From NCBI RefSeq assembly GCF_012070565.1, contig NZ_JAAQRO010000044.1, positions 1-64,000 on the forward strand: a DNA stretch of 64,000 nt. Reading direction: 5' to 3'. This document shows, piece after piece, positions 1 to 9,632 of the stretch. Under the pieces are notes generated by a model. That model searched no databases. It saw only the letters and a list, made by a program, of their open reading frames with translations, and was not told the origin of the DNA. Position 1 is the first letter of the stretch; every line of letters begins with the position of its first letter. The position numbers and the translations under genes were made by a program. The stretch comes from Anaerosporobacter faecicola. Its GTDB lineage: Bacteria > Bacillota > Clostridia > Lachnospirales > Lachnospiraceae.

Positions 1-474
1 GATCAGTATATAGCATATATACCAATCTTTTGTAAACCGAAATGCAACTTATCTTATTCTAATTTATATTAACTTATTTCTACTTAGTTGGTATGAAATG
101 TGTTGCGTTTAATTTTACAATTTACCTGGGATGAATTGCAAAACGTAAGTCCCATTTGTATTGCAAGAATCTCATATTAATCCGAACTATTTTCTTTGTA
201 ATTTGTAAATTCTATTTTGTACGTAAATTTCCCGCTCCTCTCTATTTCTTCTTGTTTGTAAATACAATTCCCGTTTTGTACGTAAAAATCCATACGGGAC
301 TTTCCTTTACAAACAGTTCTTTATCTACGTATAAGTATGGATTTTCACTTTACAATTAACGAATAATTTGCTTTCTTCATTTCATCGTTAAGTAAATTTA
401 TAATAATGATGTTAGTATAATTTAGTGATATTGAAATGTGTGAGACATTAAAATCTATATTGAAAGGAGGTGCA
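1..474. other. AT-rich intergenic stretch, no gene seen
   Basis: No convincing coding region is visible here. The one short open frame (156-359, plus) is low-complexity, rich in Phe, Tyr and Leu, and lacks a good ribosome site. The stretch repeats short phrases such as TTTGTAA and TTTTGTACGTAAA several times, which may be remnant repeats or simply AT-rich drift. It ends at the ribosome site of the transposase fragment that follows. Confidence 0.4.
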
Positions 475-593
475 TTGCCCACAGAAATCCTAAGAGATAC
501 CCTATTAAGCAACAAATCGTCGATTTCTATAATGCTGCTACACCAGTAACTAAGCTCGTTAGTGAATATGGCTTAATTAGAAATGGAGAATGA
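475..593 (+). pseudogene. IS3-family-like transposase OrfA fragment, frameshifted and truncated
   Basis: A strong ribosome site (AAAGGAGG) precedes a TTG start. If one base is restored near 490, the reading becomes a helix-turn-helix start in the style of IS3/IS150 OrfA: ...KRYPIKQQIVDFYNAATP, then VTKLVSEYGL. It ends after about 38 codons at a TGA, so only the first helices of the DNA-binding domain remain. No OrfB or terminal inverted repeats were seen nearby. The similarity is by recall of the family pattern; the frameshift and early stop are seen directly. Non-functional relic. Confidence 0.55.
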
Positions 594-654
594 ATAATAA
601 AGCTACTACCATATTCGCAAACTTTTCGTGTCTACTTCATTAACATGGATTCAT

Positions 655-707
655 AAAAAAGGGTAAATACCTAAGTTATATTCTTATATCAACTTAGGTA
701 TTTACCC
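655..707 (-). terminator. Rho-independent terminator, perfect 17-bp stem
   Basis: A perfect inverted repeat (661-677 with 691-707, GGGTAAATACCTAAGTT and its complement) has a 13-nt loop. On the minus strand a run of T (655-660) follows. This is the terminator of the minus-strand gene ending at 764. Confidence 0.85.
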
Positions 708-763
708 AGTACAAACGCTATTGTATTTTTTAACAATAATTTGTCAATCATTTAATTAACTCA

Positions 764-1921
764 TTATTTGTTTTCTTTTTCATCTTCAAAATAATACCCA
801 CCATAATCTTCCTCCGAAAAGCAAGCAGGCTCCTTACGTTCCAATTCAGGGAATTTTGATAGTTCATCAATATAATCTGTCCAGTTCAACATATATGCAG
901 TGATTGGTGAAACCATTTTTGTTACTCCATCTCCAAAAAGCGGTTCTTGATACGTACTTAACATAATCTCATAAGGATATTCCAGGCCAACGTAGGTATT
1001 AATGACTTCCGGACAAGCATCCTCATACAAATCCAGTGCACCATACAAATGCAATATCTCATGCGCATAAGTTGCTGGTGTTTCATAACAGCCTAGACAG
1101 CTGGAATCTTTTAGATAAATGGTACACATCTCTTCTTTATTCACATTGTTATCTTCTATATAGTGAGAATACGTGTAGGAGGTACCCGAATCTTTCACAA
1201 AGAAAAGATAACCAATATTATCTGTTTGATAACGCTCTTTGATCTGATCTACATCAAGATTTTCTTGAATCCAGAATTTGTTGTACAGATAATAACTATA
1301 CTGATTGGTTTCTTCTGTATCACTCTCAACACGAAAATCGATCGTTTGATTATAGCATAATTCTGAATTTTCCTTCAGATCATAGACGATATCAACCTCT
1401 TGCCCATAAGCCAAACCTTGCTCTTCAATCCAGGCAACAGCTTCCTTCATGGAATCGCTGCTATATTGCTTTTCCTCTTCTGTCCATGCATCATCATTAA
1501 TTTGTACAAAACAACAAACTAATACTGTTTTTCCTCGCAACTCTTTTGCGCTTCCCAAGATTCGTTCCTGTTGAGATGCTTCCTCATTGCTTACATGCAT
1601 CTCCTCATCCGTTAAATAATTCGAATAGTTATTGTACGAACTCTGGGAATGATCGTCATGAGAATTCCCAGAAAAATCAGGACTATTCTTAATAATTATA
1701 ATACTAACCACAAAAAAGAAAATTACGAAAGCAGAAAATACGGTATAAAGCGTAGTTTCTCTTTGTAATTTTCTCTTTTCATTTTTTTGATTAATCCAAT
1801 TTTCTTGTGTAGAAATGTATGTCTGAGCTGCTTGTGTACGCAAGTACTTAACTTGCCACCCACAATATCTGCAATAGTTTGGTGTTCCCTTTAATTCTTT
1901 TCCACAATGTCTGCAATACAT
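764..1921 (-). CDS. membrane-anchored zinc-ribbon protein with HExxHxxGxxD metalloprotease motif
   Basis: The predicted product is 385 aa. The N-terminus is a double-CxxC zinc ribbon (CRHCG...CRYCG, residues about 3-22), followed by a polar linker, one transmembrane segment (about 59-78) and an extracytoplasmic domain. That domain contains HEILHLYGALD (about 287-297), which fits the zinc-protease signature HExxHxxGxxD, with further Cys residues just before it (SSCLGCYE). I infer a membrane-bound zinc metallopeptidase; its substrate is unknown. The start was placed at the ATG at 1921 because GAGGAGG lies a few bases upstream; an upstream in-frame ATG (1945) lacks this. Downstream is a strong terminator; upstream (68 bp) is the MltG-like gene, so it may be the last gene of an envelope operon. 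Confidence 0.7.
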   Translation of the reverse strand: MYCRHCGKELKGTPNYCRYCGWQVKYLRTQAAQTYISTQENWINQKNEKRKLQRETTLYTVFSAFVIFFFVVSIIIIKNSPDFSGNSHDDHSQSSYNNYSNYLTDEEMHVSNEEASQQERILGSAKELRGKTVLVCCFVQINDDAWTEEEKQYSSDSMKEAVAWIEEQGLAYGQEVDIVYDLKENSELCYNQTIDFRVESDTEETNQYSYYLYNKFWIQENLDVDQIKERYQTDNIGYLFFVKDSGTSYTYSHYIEDNNVNKEEMCTIYLKDSSCLGCYETPATYAHEILHLYGALDLYEDACPEVINTYVGLEYPYEIMLSTYQEPLFGDGVTKMVSPITAYMLNWTDYIDELSKFPELERKEPACFSEEDYGGYYFEDEKENK

Positions 1922-1988
1922 ACAATTCCTCCTCATATATGTCATATCATATCACTCTTTGACATAGAGCAAGAATAGTACTTATTAC

Positions 1989-3329
1989 CTAATTACTTCC
2001 CTGGCTTGTAAGAAAAGCTTGTTGTTCTTCATACGTAACAAAATAATGATATTCTCCTTCTTGATCTGAGCAGAAGAACATATACTCTGTATCTGCAGGA
2101 TAAAGTGCTGCTTGTATAGATTTAGTACCTGGGTTGGTAATTGGTCCTTCTGGTAATGCAGCACATTTGTAGGTATTGTAATATGAATTATACCGATTAA
2201 TATCTCCTGTTATGTACGGTTTAATATACCGTTCAACATAATGAATAGAACAATCACATTGCAACTTGGTTGCAGATTTCAATCGATTATATAATATGGA
2301 AGCAATCTTGGCTCTTTCGGTATCTTTCCCTGTTTCTTTTTCTACAAAAGAAGCAATGGTAAGAATCTCATCCATACTGTAACCTAGTTCTTTTGCTCGT
2401 GTATAGTACGTCGTTGTTAATTTTTTATCTGTATTTGCTAGAATTGCTTTAATAACTGTTAAGGGACTACTGTTTCCATAGAATTCATATGTATCTGGAT
2501 AGAGATATCCTTCTAAGGTAAAGCATCGATTTGCATGTTTTGGCTGGTTTGCGATGCACGTATATGCACTAAAATCTGTATTCTGTGCTACAGAAAATAA
2601 TGCGTCTACCGAAGCACATACCCCTTTGTTCACCAGCAGTTCAAATACCTGAGAAAGAGCATACCCTTCTGGTATAGTCACTTTCTTCACATTGCTTGGG
2701 ATTTTTTCACTCACATAACTCACTTTTGTAGACTTCGTCAGGCTGCTTACTTTTTTCGTTGTATTGTAAACCAATATACCAGCATATTGTGAGGAGGCAT
2801 ATCCCTTATCTTCAATAATGGCTTGTTTCGTGTATGCTTTATACCCTGTCTTCACGGCTAGAACATAGGATAGTGCACTGGACTCTACCATTGCTGCATT
2901 GCTGTCTTTATCCAAGTACATCTTATACTTTAACGTTACCTTTTTTGCCTTTGCTTTACTACTTGCATAGGTATATGCAACTTTACTTCCTTTGGTAAAT
3001 ACGATCTTCTTTCCATTCTTTGTATTCTTTACCGTTGCTTTATTCGTAGAAAAATTGTACGAATAACTGATATTCGGTAATTTATCACATATTTTTCGTA
3101 ATGGGACCATAACATAGGAAGATTTCTTAATGATCCTTTGTGTCCCCTTCTCTGTATTCCAATCATAAAACGTATAGTTTCCACTTGCATCTGCAATTAA
3201 TATACCATATTTGCTTGCACTGCTTGCCTCTACTCTTGTTGTCATCGGCTGTATATTGCACATGCCAACAAGCATTACAAGGCTTAATAACCATAGAACT
3301 ATTTTCTTACTTTTCTTAACTCCTGTCAT
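1989..3329 (-). CDS. MltG/YceG-like endolytic murein transglycosylase with N-terminal extension
   Basis: This 446-aa secreted or membrane-anchored protein has a signal or anchor segment (about residues 10-30). An N-terminal region of roughly 40-200 resembles the copper-amine-oxidase-like N domain common in Clostridia surface proteins (a family guess). The YceG/MltG domain follows from about 205: LEGYLYPDTY (272-281), ASFVEKETG with the likely catalytic Glu330, ILYNRL, and YNTYKCAALPEGPITNPG (384-401). MltG cleaves nascent glycan strands at the membrane and limits their length. The usual single-pass YceG architecture is here replaced by a longer Lys/Tyr-rich stalk. Ribosome site AAGGA lies 7 nt before the ATG. 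It lies 18 bp downstream of the lipoprotein gene, probably in the same operon. Confidence 0.8.
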   Translation of the reverse strand: MTGVKKSKKIVLWLLSLVMLVGMCNIQPMTTRVEASSASKYGILIADASGNYTFYDWNTEKGTQRIIKKSSYVMVPLRKICDKLPNISYSYNFSTNKATVKNTKNGKKIVFTKGSKVAYTYASSKAKAKKVTLKYKMYLDKDSNAAMVESSALSYVLAVKTGYKAYTKQAIIEDKGYASSQYAGILVYNTTKKVSSLTKSTKVSYVSEKIPSNVKKVTIPEGYALSQVFELLVNKGVCASVDALFSVAQNTDFSAYTCIANQPKHANRCFTLEGYLYPDTYEFYGNSSPLTVIKAILANTDKKLTTTYYTRAKELGYSMDEILTIASFVEKETGKDTERAKIASILYNRLKSATKLQCDCSIHYVERYIKPYITGDINRYNSYYNTYKCAALPEGPITNPGTKSIQAALYPADTEYMFFCSDQEGEYHYFVTYEEQQAFLTSQGSN

Positions 3330-3346
3330 ACTTCTTTCCTTCTTTC

Positions 3347-4612
3347 CTATTCCAAACGATGTGTATATTGCGGTAAACTGGTCTCACTAATATCCGTTAT
3401 CGTATTCCCTAGAAATGTTACCGTTCCATCTTCCTCTTCCCGCAGTGTCACTTCATGGCGAAAGGCACAGTCTGTAGCATACTCTTCCCATACTGCTTCC
3501 ACCGTAACAATCAGAATTCCATTGTCCTTATTCTCAATGCTAACAACTTCTGGAATGGGCGTTCCATACATATCAGGTGCATAATTACCGCAGCCAAGTG
3601 GCCACCAAGGATAGATCTTCTGTTGTTTATCGTAGACTGCTAACTTCTTACATTCCTTTTTGGTTATTGGTAGATAATTCGTCAATACTTCTTCAAAAAG
3701 TTCCTCTGGTACTCCTTCATCAAAATCCTCAGGAACAACTGCTTTTTGATATTGCATTTTATATAAATACTCAAAGGCATCATTGAAATCCATCTCTCCA
3801 TAATGACCTTCCGACCAATCGGTCAAAAACAGGTTCGTTCCTTGGTACCCAATTGGTGCAATATATGCATCACAGATTTTTTGATATTCCGAGTTCATTG
3901 GTTTTACTCGCAACACAGCCGTTCCACCCACTTCTTCTGCTACAACAGGTGGTTCTGGTACACACAATTCATAGAAAAACCAGCCCTTTTTCGTATAGTC
4001 CCAGGATAGTACTCTTGCGCGGCTCATGGTTGACACATGGGATTGTCCATCTTCCCACAATCCATGGGCATACGTGAAAATCATCTTCTCCCCGGTATAG
4101 CAAAATTCCAATCGTCCAATGCTTCCGTCCATATTAACCTCATAAACAGTAACTTTACTTTCTTTTCCTGCCTCCACCGTCTGAATGAATTCTTCCATCA
4201 CTGCATCATTGCGCATATTCACCTGTAGATACGTTGCTACAACTGGATTCCCATGTGCTGCTAACCGATCCATAATGGCAATCTGCGTTTGTTCGTCTAC
4301 AACCACATCCTCTGGATTCTTCTCTTCACAGACTTGAAATAATTCCTCATAATCGGCTAGATATGTCAGACATTCTTCCTCAATCTGCTTTGATTCTTCG
4401 TCACTTATTGGTAAATTATATTCTTTCTCCTGTGTATCTTGACCTTCGATATCCTTAGAGCTTTCATAATTCTCCTGCTCATATACGGACACGAATTCTT
4501 CTTCCTCTGTTTGTGGCGTATGATTTGCTTTCTTATCCTTGTGGTCTTGGCTACACGCTGTAAGTGTACTTAAGAAGACAAGGCTGAACAAGCATAAACT
4601 TCTCCGAAACAT
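3347..4612 (-). CDS. predicted lipoprotein of unknown function
   Basis: The 421-aa product begins with a lipoprotein signal: MFRRSLCLFS, hydrophobic core, then the lipobox LTAC-S at about residues 17-21. The mature part starts with an acidic, low-complexity linker followed by a globular region with no family I recognise. The ATG at 4612 was chosen over the longer frame because GAAAGGA precedes it and it puts the signal peptide at the N-terminus. It is immediately upstream of the MltG-like gene, which suggests a cell-envelope role; this is inference from context only. Confidence 0.6.
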   Translation of the reverse strand: MFRRSLCLFSLVFLSTLTACSQDHKDKKANHTPQTEEEEFVSVYEQENYESSKDIEGQDTQEKEYNLPISDEESKQIEEECLTYLADYEELFQVCEEKNPEDVVVDEQTQIAIMDRLAAHGNPVVATYLQVNMRNDAVMEEFIQTVEAGKESKVTVYEVNMDGSIGRLEFCYTGEKMIFTYAHGLWEDGQSHVSTMSRARVLSWDYTKKGWFFYELCVPEPPVVAEEVGGTAVLRVKPMNSEYQKICDAYIAPIGYQGTNLFLTDWSEGHYGEMDFNDAFEYLYKMQYQKAVVPEDFDEGVPEELFEEVLTNYLPITKKECKKLAVYDKQQKIYPWWPLGCGNYAPDMYGTPIPEVVSIENKDNGILIVTVEAVWEEYATDCAFRHEVTLREEEDGTVTFLGNTITDISETSLPQYTHRLE

Positions 4613-4711
4613 AAATCGTTCCTTTCTTATGTATTCCTTCACTCTCAAACCTAATGATCAAATTGGTCAAATCTATTCGATATTCAGAGGAATTCTCCCT
4701 GTAATAAAAAT

Positions 4712-4752
4712 GACCTTCAACAAAATAGTATACACGCATTTTGTTGAAAGTC
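4712..4752 (-). terminator. terminator of the chemotaxis-receptor operon
   Basis: Inverted repeat 4712-4726 with 4738-4752 (GACCTTCAACAAAAT arm, one mismatch) followed on the minus strand by ATTTTTATT. It is placed correctly to end transcription from the genes at 4823-7893. Confidence 0.7.
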
Positions 4753-4822
4753 ACTTTATAATTTCTTAATATTTCTTTAATTTTCTAAATTCGTTTCAGT
4801 TCATACTTCTTTTATAAAAATC

Positions 4823-6316
4823 TTACAATTTGAATTTCTGTACCAATATATCAATCTCATGCAATAGATTCGTCTCTTTCTCCACACATTCTGAATTATG
4901 ACAGCATAAATCATAAGCTTCATCAGAGCTAGCCGTTACCTGTTGGCTTGTTGCAGATAATTGAGTTACACTATCTACAATATTGTTGTTCGCTTCTGTT
5001 ATCTCCGCTATCTTTTGTGAAGTCGCTTCAATCAGTTTGGTTAACTGATTATTAACCTGATTAATATTCGTAAATTTCGTTTCTGCATGAGCAATCAGTT
5101 CTGTTTCTTCTGTTGTAATTCCCTGTACATGTCCTGATGCTTCCTTTGCACCAACGGTATTGACTGTCAGTTCTTCTAATAAAAGATTGATTGATTCGGT
5201 TGAGCGTCTTGTCTCATCCGCTAACTGTCGAATCTGTTCTGCAACAACTGAAAAACTTCTTCCATGTTCTCCTGCTCTTGCTGCTTCGATGGAGGCATTC
5301 AATGCCAATAGGTTCGTCTGGGAGGATATTCCATAGATCATTCCTGTAATTTGCTGTACTTCCTGCATCTTAGCTTCTAGATTCTCCATAACAGCAGAAA
5401 CCTTCTGATTTGCCTGTACCAGGTTATCTGATTTATCTTTAATCCTTTCAATTACTTCCAATCCCTCATGGATTGCAACCATGGACTCTTCTGCTAATTT
5501 CGACATAGATCCTGCTGTTTCATTGGTATTATCAATAACAACCTGTATATTCTGTGTCATTTGCGTCTGTTGCATTATACTATCTGCATTGCTCTTCGTA
5601 CTTTGCGAGATTTCTTTAACCGCACGGTTTACCACATCATTGGAGTTGTTGATTTCCATAATGATTGTATCACTGGTCTCAATCTTTTCCTTCACTTCTT
5701 CTGCAATGGCAAGAATCTGTTTTGCGGTTTCTTCCTGTTTCTGTTTTTCTTCAATCACTTCATTAATTACATTACTATTATTCTTCTTTGAGATATTGGT
5801 AATACTACAAGTAAGAATACTACATAATACAATTCCAAAAATCTGTACTGCATATGGCGTATTCAGATCAAATTTGGTTGTTGTATCCGCTTGTAACAAC
5901 AATACTACATCAATTCCATTGATCACCGATACAAGAACAGCCACAAGAATGGAATATCTGCTATCAAAATACATGATAGAAAGGAATAATGCTGGGAACA
6001 GATAGATATACGTACTGATATTCAATCCCCAAAACAAGAGATAACAAACTAGCACAAGATACAATCCCATTCCTGTATACGGAATCAATCTTCCATCTGT
6101 TTTTTTATATAAGAATACATTCAGTATTGCTCCCAATATAAAAACAACAATTGCTATGACTGCTTCTACTATGTTTTCAGATTGAAATAAAGCCGTATTA
6201 CATATCGTCCCCATTATATAGAGACTTAAGACAACGAATACAATTGTCATAAAGCGTGTAATACGATGTTGTTGTTCTTCAATGGCACTTCTTTTCTTCG
6301 TTGATTGCACTTCCAT
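4823..6316 (-). CDS. methyl-accepting chemotaxis protein with polytopic membrane domain
   Basis: The 497-aa protein starts with about six hydrophobic segments (residues 20-175) with short loops and no large extracellular sensor domain. The cytoplasmic half (from about 190) is a long coiled coil with the MCP signalling hairpin: [22 protein letters not shown], then [16 protein letters not shown]. The hairpin contacts CheA/CheW; sensing may therefore be through the membrane segments or the cytoplasm. No HAMP domain is evident. It lies 14 bp downstream of the amidohydrolase gene on the same strand, so the two are probably co-transcribed, perhaps linking a metabolite to taxis (inference). Confidence 0.85.
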   Translation of the reverse strand: MEVQSTKKRSAIEEQQHRITRFMTIVFVVLSLYIMGTICNTALFQSENIVEAVIAIVVFILGAILNVFLYKKTDGRLIPYTGMGLYLVLVCYLLFWGLNISTYIYLFPALFLSIMYFDSRYSILVAVLVSVINGIDVVLLLQADTTTKFDLNTPYAVQIFGIVLCSILTCSITNISKKNNSNVINEVIEEKQKQEETAKQILAIAEEVKEKIETSDTIIMEINNSNDVVNRAVKEISQSTKSNADSIMQQTQMTQNIQVVIDNTNETAGSMSKLAEESMVAIHEGLEVIERIKDKSDNLVQANQKVSAVMENLEAKMQEVQQITGMIYGISSQTNLLALNASIEAARAGEHGRSFSVVAEQIRQLADETRRSTESINLLLEELTVNTVGAKEASGHVQGITTEETELIAHAETKFTNINQVNNQLTKLIEATSQKIAEITEANNNIVDSVTQLSATSQQVTASSDEAYDLCCHNSECVEKETNLLHEIDILVQKFKL

Positions 6317-6330
6317 GTTTGCTTATCCTC

Positions 6331-7893
6331 CTAAATCTTCTTTCTAGAGCACATTCCCTTTAACACTAATAAAATTGGATTGGTACGTACTTGTTTATAT
6401 GGTTTTCCCTGTAGATATAATTGTTCTACTTTTATGTCTTTGAGTTTCTCTTTCTCAATGTCATATGGATTATCCGAAAGAATTACCATATCAGCAATCT
6501 TTCCAACTTCCAAGCTTCCTCTTTCTTGCTCATCAAAACTAGCTGCATAGCCATAATATGTACACATCCGCAATGCTTCTTGTACTGAGATAGACTGCTC
6601 TTTGATACTATGATTACATGCATTGTGAATCCATAGAATCGGGTCTGGATCCGTACATGGAGCATCTGAGCCCGCACTACATGCAATATTCTTTGATAAA
6701 AATGTAGCCAATGGATTCAATTGCCCATTCCGTTCCCCTAGAATCTCGTTTAGATAGGATTCTGGTTCTTGTGGCCAATTGATAAATGATGTCTGCAAAG
6801 GGATCTGGATGCCATATTCCTCACAAATGGCAAGGCCTTCTTTGGTTGGTAAGCAAGCATGAATAATTCCATGACGATGATCTTCTCTCGGCATATCATC
6901 CAGTGCCGCTTTCAATGCACGTGTAGCCTGATCAAAGGCAGCATCCCCTATCGCATGCATCTCAATCTGCAAATTAGCACGATTGGCTTTCTTACAAAAT
7001 TCAATCACTTCTTCATCTGTGTAATATAGTACACCTGTATTCTGTGTTCCTTCATAAGGCTGTAACATCGCTGCATCCATTGAACCATAACACCCGTCTA
7101 ATGCAGTTGCAAAACACCCTCCGATTCGTGGCAACTTTTTCTTTAACGCTGCTTCAACTTTCATCGTTTGGAAGAATACACGAAGCTGCATACCATTTGA
7201 TAATCCACGACCAAACCATTTTTCCATATCTACATCTAAATCTTTTGCAAACCCTACTCCACTAACCGTATGTATCATACCAATTCCTTTGGACGCCATA
7301 TAATTTACCGCCTGCTCCATATTCCCTAGCAATTTCAGAATCGATATGGAATTGGTCACATAATTGGATACCTCAAAAAATGCTTCCTGCTGCATCTCAC
7401 CGGTCTCTTCATGATATCCTCTTAGATTCTGAATCTTATCTTTCACACATTGAAGTAACGCAGAGTTAATGATACAAGCATGTCCATCATACTTCACCAC
7501 CATAATGGGACGATCCGAACACACCGCATCTAATTCTGCTCTACTGATCAATTGTTTTTCTTCCACCGAATAAGGAGACGCACCGAATACGATCAGCAAA
7601 CGATCTTTCGTCTTCTTCACAAATTCAGACAACATGGAGGCAATCTCAACATTTGATTTTGCTTCCATTACATTTAACCCAGCATGAAACGTTGAAAAAC
7701 TGGCAAAATGAATATGGGTATCTGCAAAAGAAGGAATTAATGCTCTTTTCCCTAATTGTACTTGTTTTGCTTGTTCATATTCTTTCGGTAAGGTATTTCC
7801 AACATATAGAATCTTTCCTTTTTCTTCTACTAAGTATTTCGCAACCGTATAGTTCTCATCGCAAGTAATTATCGCACCACAATATACAACCAT
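6331..7893 (-). CDS. amidohydrolase family 3 (YtcJ-like) metal-dependent hydrolase
   Basis: The 520-aa product shows the order expected for YtcJ-type amidohydrolases: a short beta sandwich at the N-terminus (GAIITCDENYTVAKYLVEEKGKI-like start), the metal-binding DTHIHF motif, a central EMHAIGDAAFDQ motif, and near the C-terminus the SDAPCTDPDP and GSLEVGKIADMVILS motifs. These enzymes hydrolyse amide or imide bonds; the substrate cannot be read from sequence. Start set at 7893, where AGGAGG precedes the ATG; the longer frame to 7953 lacks a ribosome site. It probably forms an operon with the downstream chemotaxis receptor. Confidence 0.8.
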   Translation of the reverse strand: MVVYCGAIITCDENYTVAKYLVEEKGKILYVGNTLPKEYEQAKQVQLGKRALIPSFADTHIHFASFSTFHAGLNVMEAKSNVEIASMLSEFVKKTKDRLLIVFGASPYSVEEKQLISRAELDAVCSDRPIMVVKYDGHACIINSALLQCVKDKIQNLRGYHEETGEMQQEAFFEVSNYVTNSISILKLLGNMEQAVNYMASKGIGMIHTVSGVGFAKDLDVDMEKWFGRGLSNGMQLRVFFQTMKVEAALKKKLPRIGGCFATALDGCYGSMDAAMLQPYEGTQNTGVLYYTDEEVIEFCKKANRANLQIEMHAIGDAAFDQATRALKAALDDMPREDHRHGIIHACLPTKEGLAICEEYGIQIPLQTSFINWPQEPESYLNEILGERNGQLNPLATFLSKNIACSAGSDAPCTDPDPILWIHNACNHSIKEQSISVQEALRMCTYYGYAASFDEQERGSLEVGKIADMVILSDNPYDIEKEKLKDIKVEQLYLQGKPYKQVRTNPILLVLKGMCSRKKI

Positions 7894-8156
7894 TGGCCTT
7901 CCTCCTAATTGTTTCCTTTCATCTTCAGCTGAATAATATCTACGCTGAAACAAATCACTCTTATTCTACCATAAGCCATCTATGAATTCCACAGAATATT
8001 GCATCTTTCGAGTACAAAACTTCACTATTGCTGGAAAATTTCCATACAATTCAAAAATATTCTGTTAATTGATACTTTTATTCAGGGTATTTATTGAAAT
8101 TAGTAGTGATCCATTTCGATAATCATTCCGAGTATACTCTTGCATAAATAAAAGAA
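7894..8156. other. intergenic region upstream of the amidohydrolase gene
   Basis: No coding potential was seen on either strand. It should contain the minus-strand promoter for 4823-7893. I see no clear operator or riboswitch. Confidence 0.4.
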
Positions 8157-8205
8157 AATGCACGACTCTCATCTGTCAAAAAAGACACAAAAGAAACCGT
8201 GCATT
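8157..8205 (-). terminator. probable terminator of the ABC-exporter operon
   Basis: Arms AATGCACG (8157-8164) and CGTGCATT (8198-8205) flank a smaller TGTC/GACA hairpin with an A6 loop. T-rich sequence follows on the minus strand. It is weaker than the other terminators in the window. Confidence 0.45.
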
Positions 8206-8214
8206 GGTATTTTC

Positions 8215-8985
8215 CTATTTACATAAATTATATCGCTTGAATAGTTCCTTCTTAAAATTCGTTATCGCTTCAAGTGCATATTCATCTCCGACAAAGAATT
8301 CATTGTCCTTTACATTTTGATAACTGATTCCTTCCTCCAAACGTGTTGGAATCCAATTTCTTTTATCCTCCAAATTAAAGTAAGCAATGTTCAAATCATT
8401 CGCTAATACATATAATTTTTTTCCCTTATCCTGTTCTTCCTGAATTTCATTCATAAATACAAGGTATTGATTATCTTCCTGCATTACATTAACAAAAGTT
8501 CCGATGAAATACTTCTTCAAATCTTCAAAGTACGACCCTGGATTAACCAGATTTATGGTTTCTCCTACCATGTTTGTACTGCCTTTATATACTTGTAGAA
8601 CCTTCACTTCTTGCATAGTTGTACCAAATAGATTTTTGTTATATCCTGTAGACTGGGCTACAATTACATACTCTGCATCATCTAAGGTACTTTGCAGTTC
8701 TTCTAGATACGTTTTCTCATCTATTTCTTTGGTATTATCCGCATTTACAATAATATGGTTATCTTCTTCCTTCGTACCTTTTTTTGCAGTTTCTTCCGTC
8801 TCAGAGGCAGTTTCCTCATTAACGGGATCAATAATGTCTTTCGTTAATACATATGTAACCATGTAATCATCTAACGCTTGTTGTCCAGCTAAGATAGTTA
8901 TATTAGAATGTGAAGTTTTACTGTATAGTCCGATTCCAAGGGAGAGCATACAAACCACGATCATGCAGGTAACCCATCTCTTCAT
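8215..8985 (-). CDS. exported protein of unknown function in ABC operon
   Basis: The 256-aa product has an N-terminal signal or anchor (residues 5-22) and a polar extracytoplasmic part with an acidic, Thr/Glu-rich linker near residues 55-80. No recognised domain, though a beta-rich body of this kind is common in accessory proteins of ABC exporters. Its ATG overlaps the stop of the ATPase gene by 4 nt (ATGA), indicating translational coupling, so a role together with the transporter is a fair inference. Confidence 0.6.
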   Translation of the reverse strand: MKRWVTCMIVVCMLSLGIGLYSKTSHSNITILAGQQALDDYMVTYVLTKDIIDPVNEETASETEETAKKGTKEEDNHIIVNADNTKEIDEKTYLEELQSTLDDAEYVIVAQSTGYNKNLFGTTMQEVKVLQVYKGSTNMVGETINLVNPGSYFEDLKKYFIGTFVNVMQEDNQYLVFMNEIQEEQDKGKKLYVLANDLNIAYFNLEDKRNWIPTRLEEGISYQNVKDNEFFVGDEYALEAITNFKKELFKRYNLCK

Positions 8986-9632
8986 TCTGTCACCCCCACT
9001 TGGTCTACCAGTTTTCCATCACGTAGATAATATACAGAGTCGCAAAGTAGATCGATATCTTGCTTATTATGACTGGCAACAACAACGAGTGCTCCTCTTT
9101 TTTTCTCTTCCAATATAATGGATCGAATTAAGTCTACACCACTTTCATCTAATGCATTCGTAGGCTCGTCAAGAAGAATAATATCTGGTTTTTCCATAAA
9201 TGCTTGTGCCAATACAATTCGTTGCTTCATACCTAATGAATATTTCCCGAAATTACGTTTATCAAACGGATCTAATCCAACACGGGTAATCGCTTCTTCT
9301 ATTTCTTTCTTCCCAATTTGATTATTAATCTTTGCTAGGAACATAAGATTTTGATATCCTGTAAATTCTGGATATAAACCAATATTTTCAATCACAACAC
9401 CTAAGTTGGGAACATAAGCAATCTCTTTATGTACTTGTTTCCCATTATATAGAACCTTACCTTCACTTGGATGAATCAATCCTGCAAGCATACGAATCAA
9501 CATGGTTTTTCCCGAACCATTTCTTCCCACAAAACCATATACATTACCACCTTCAAGCTTAAGATTGATTTGATCAAGTACCTTTTTTGATTTTATAACC
9601 TTCGTAATATTATCTGCAACCAGTTCAACCAT
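8982..9632 (-). CDS. ABC transporter ATP-binding protein
   Basis: The 216-aa ATPase is complete: Walker A GRNGSGKT (about 37-44), Q-loop region, ABC signature YSLGMKQR, Walker B and the following Glu in DIILLDEPTNALD, and switch His in VVASHNKQD. Size and motif spacing fit a single-domain drug or peptide exporter subunit. It overlaps its neighbours on both sides by 1-4 nt, so the ATPase, the permease and the exported protein are one translationally coupled unit. Confidence 0.9.
   Translation of the reverse strand: MVELVADNITKVIKSKKVLDQINLKLEGGNVYGFVGRNGSGKTMLIRMLAGLIHPSEGKVLYNGKQVHKEIAYVPNLGVVIENIGLYPEFTGYQNLMFLAKINNQIGKKEIEEAITRVGLDPFDKRNFGKYSLGMKQRIVLAQAFMEKPDIILLDEPTNALDESGVDLIRSIILEEKKRGALVVVASHNKQDIDLLCDSVYYLRDGKLVDQVGVTE

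Noticed and set aside
5481-6005. Plus-strand 174-aa open frame
   Set aside because: Lies opposite the chemotaxis receptor, no ribosome site, composition of an antisense shadow.
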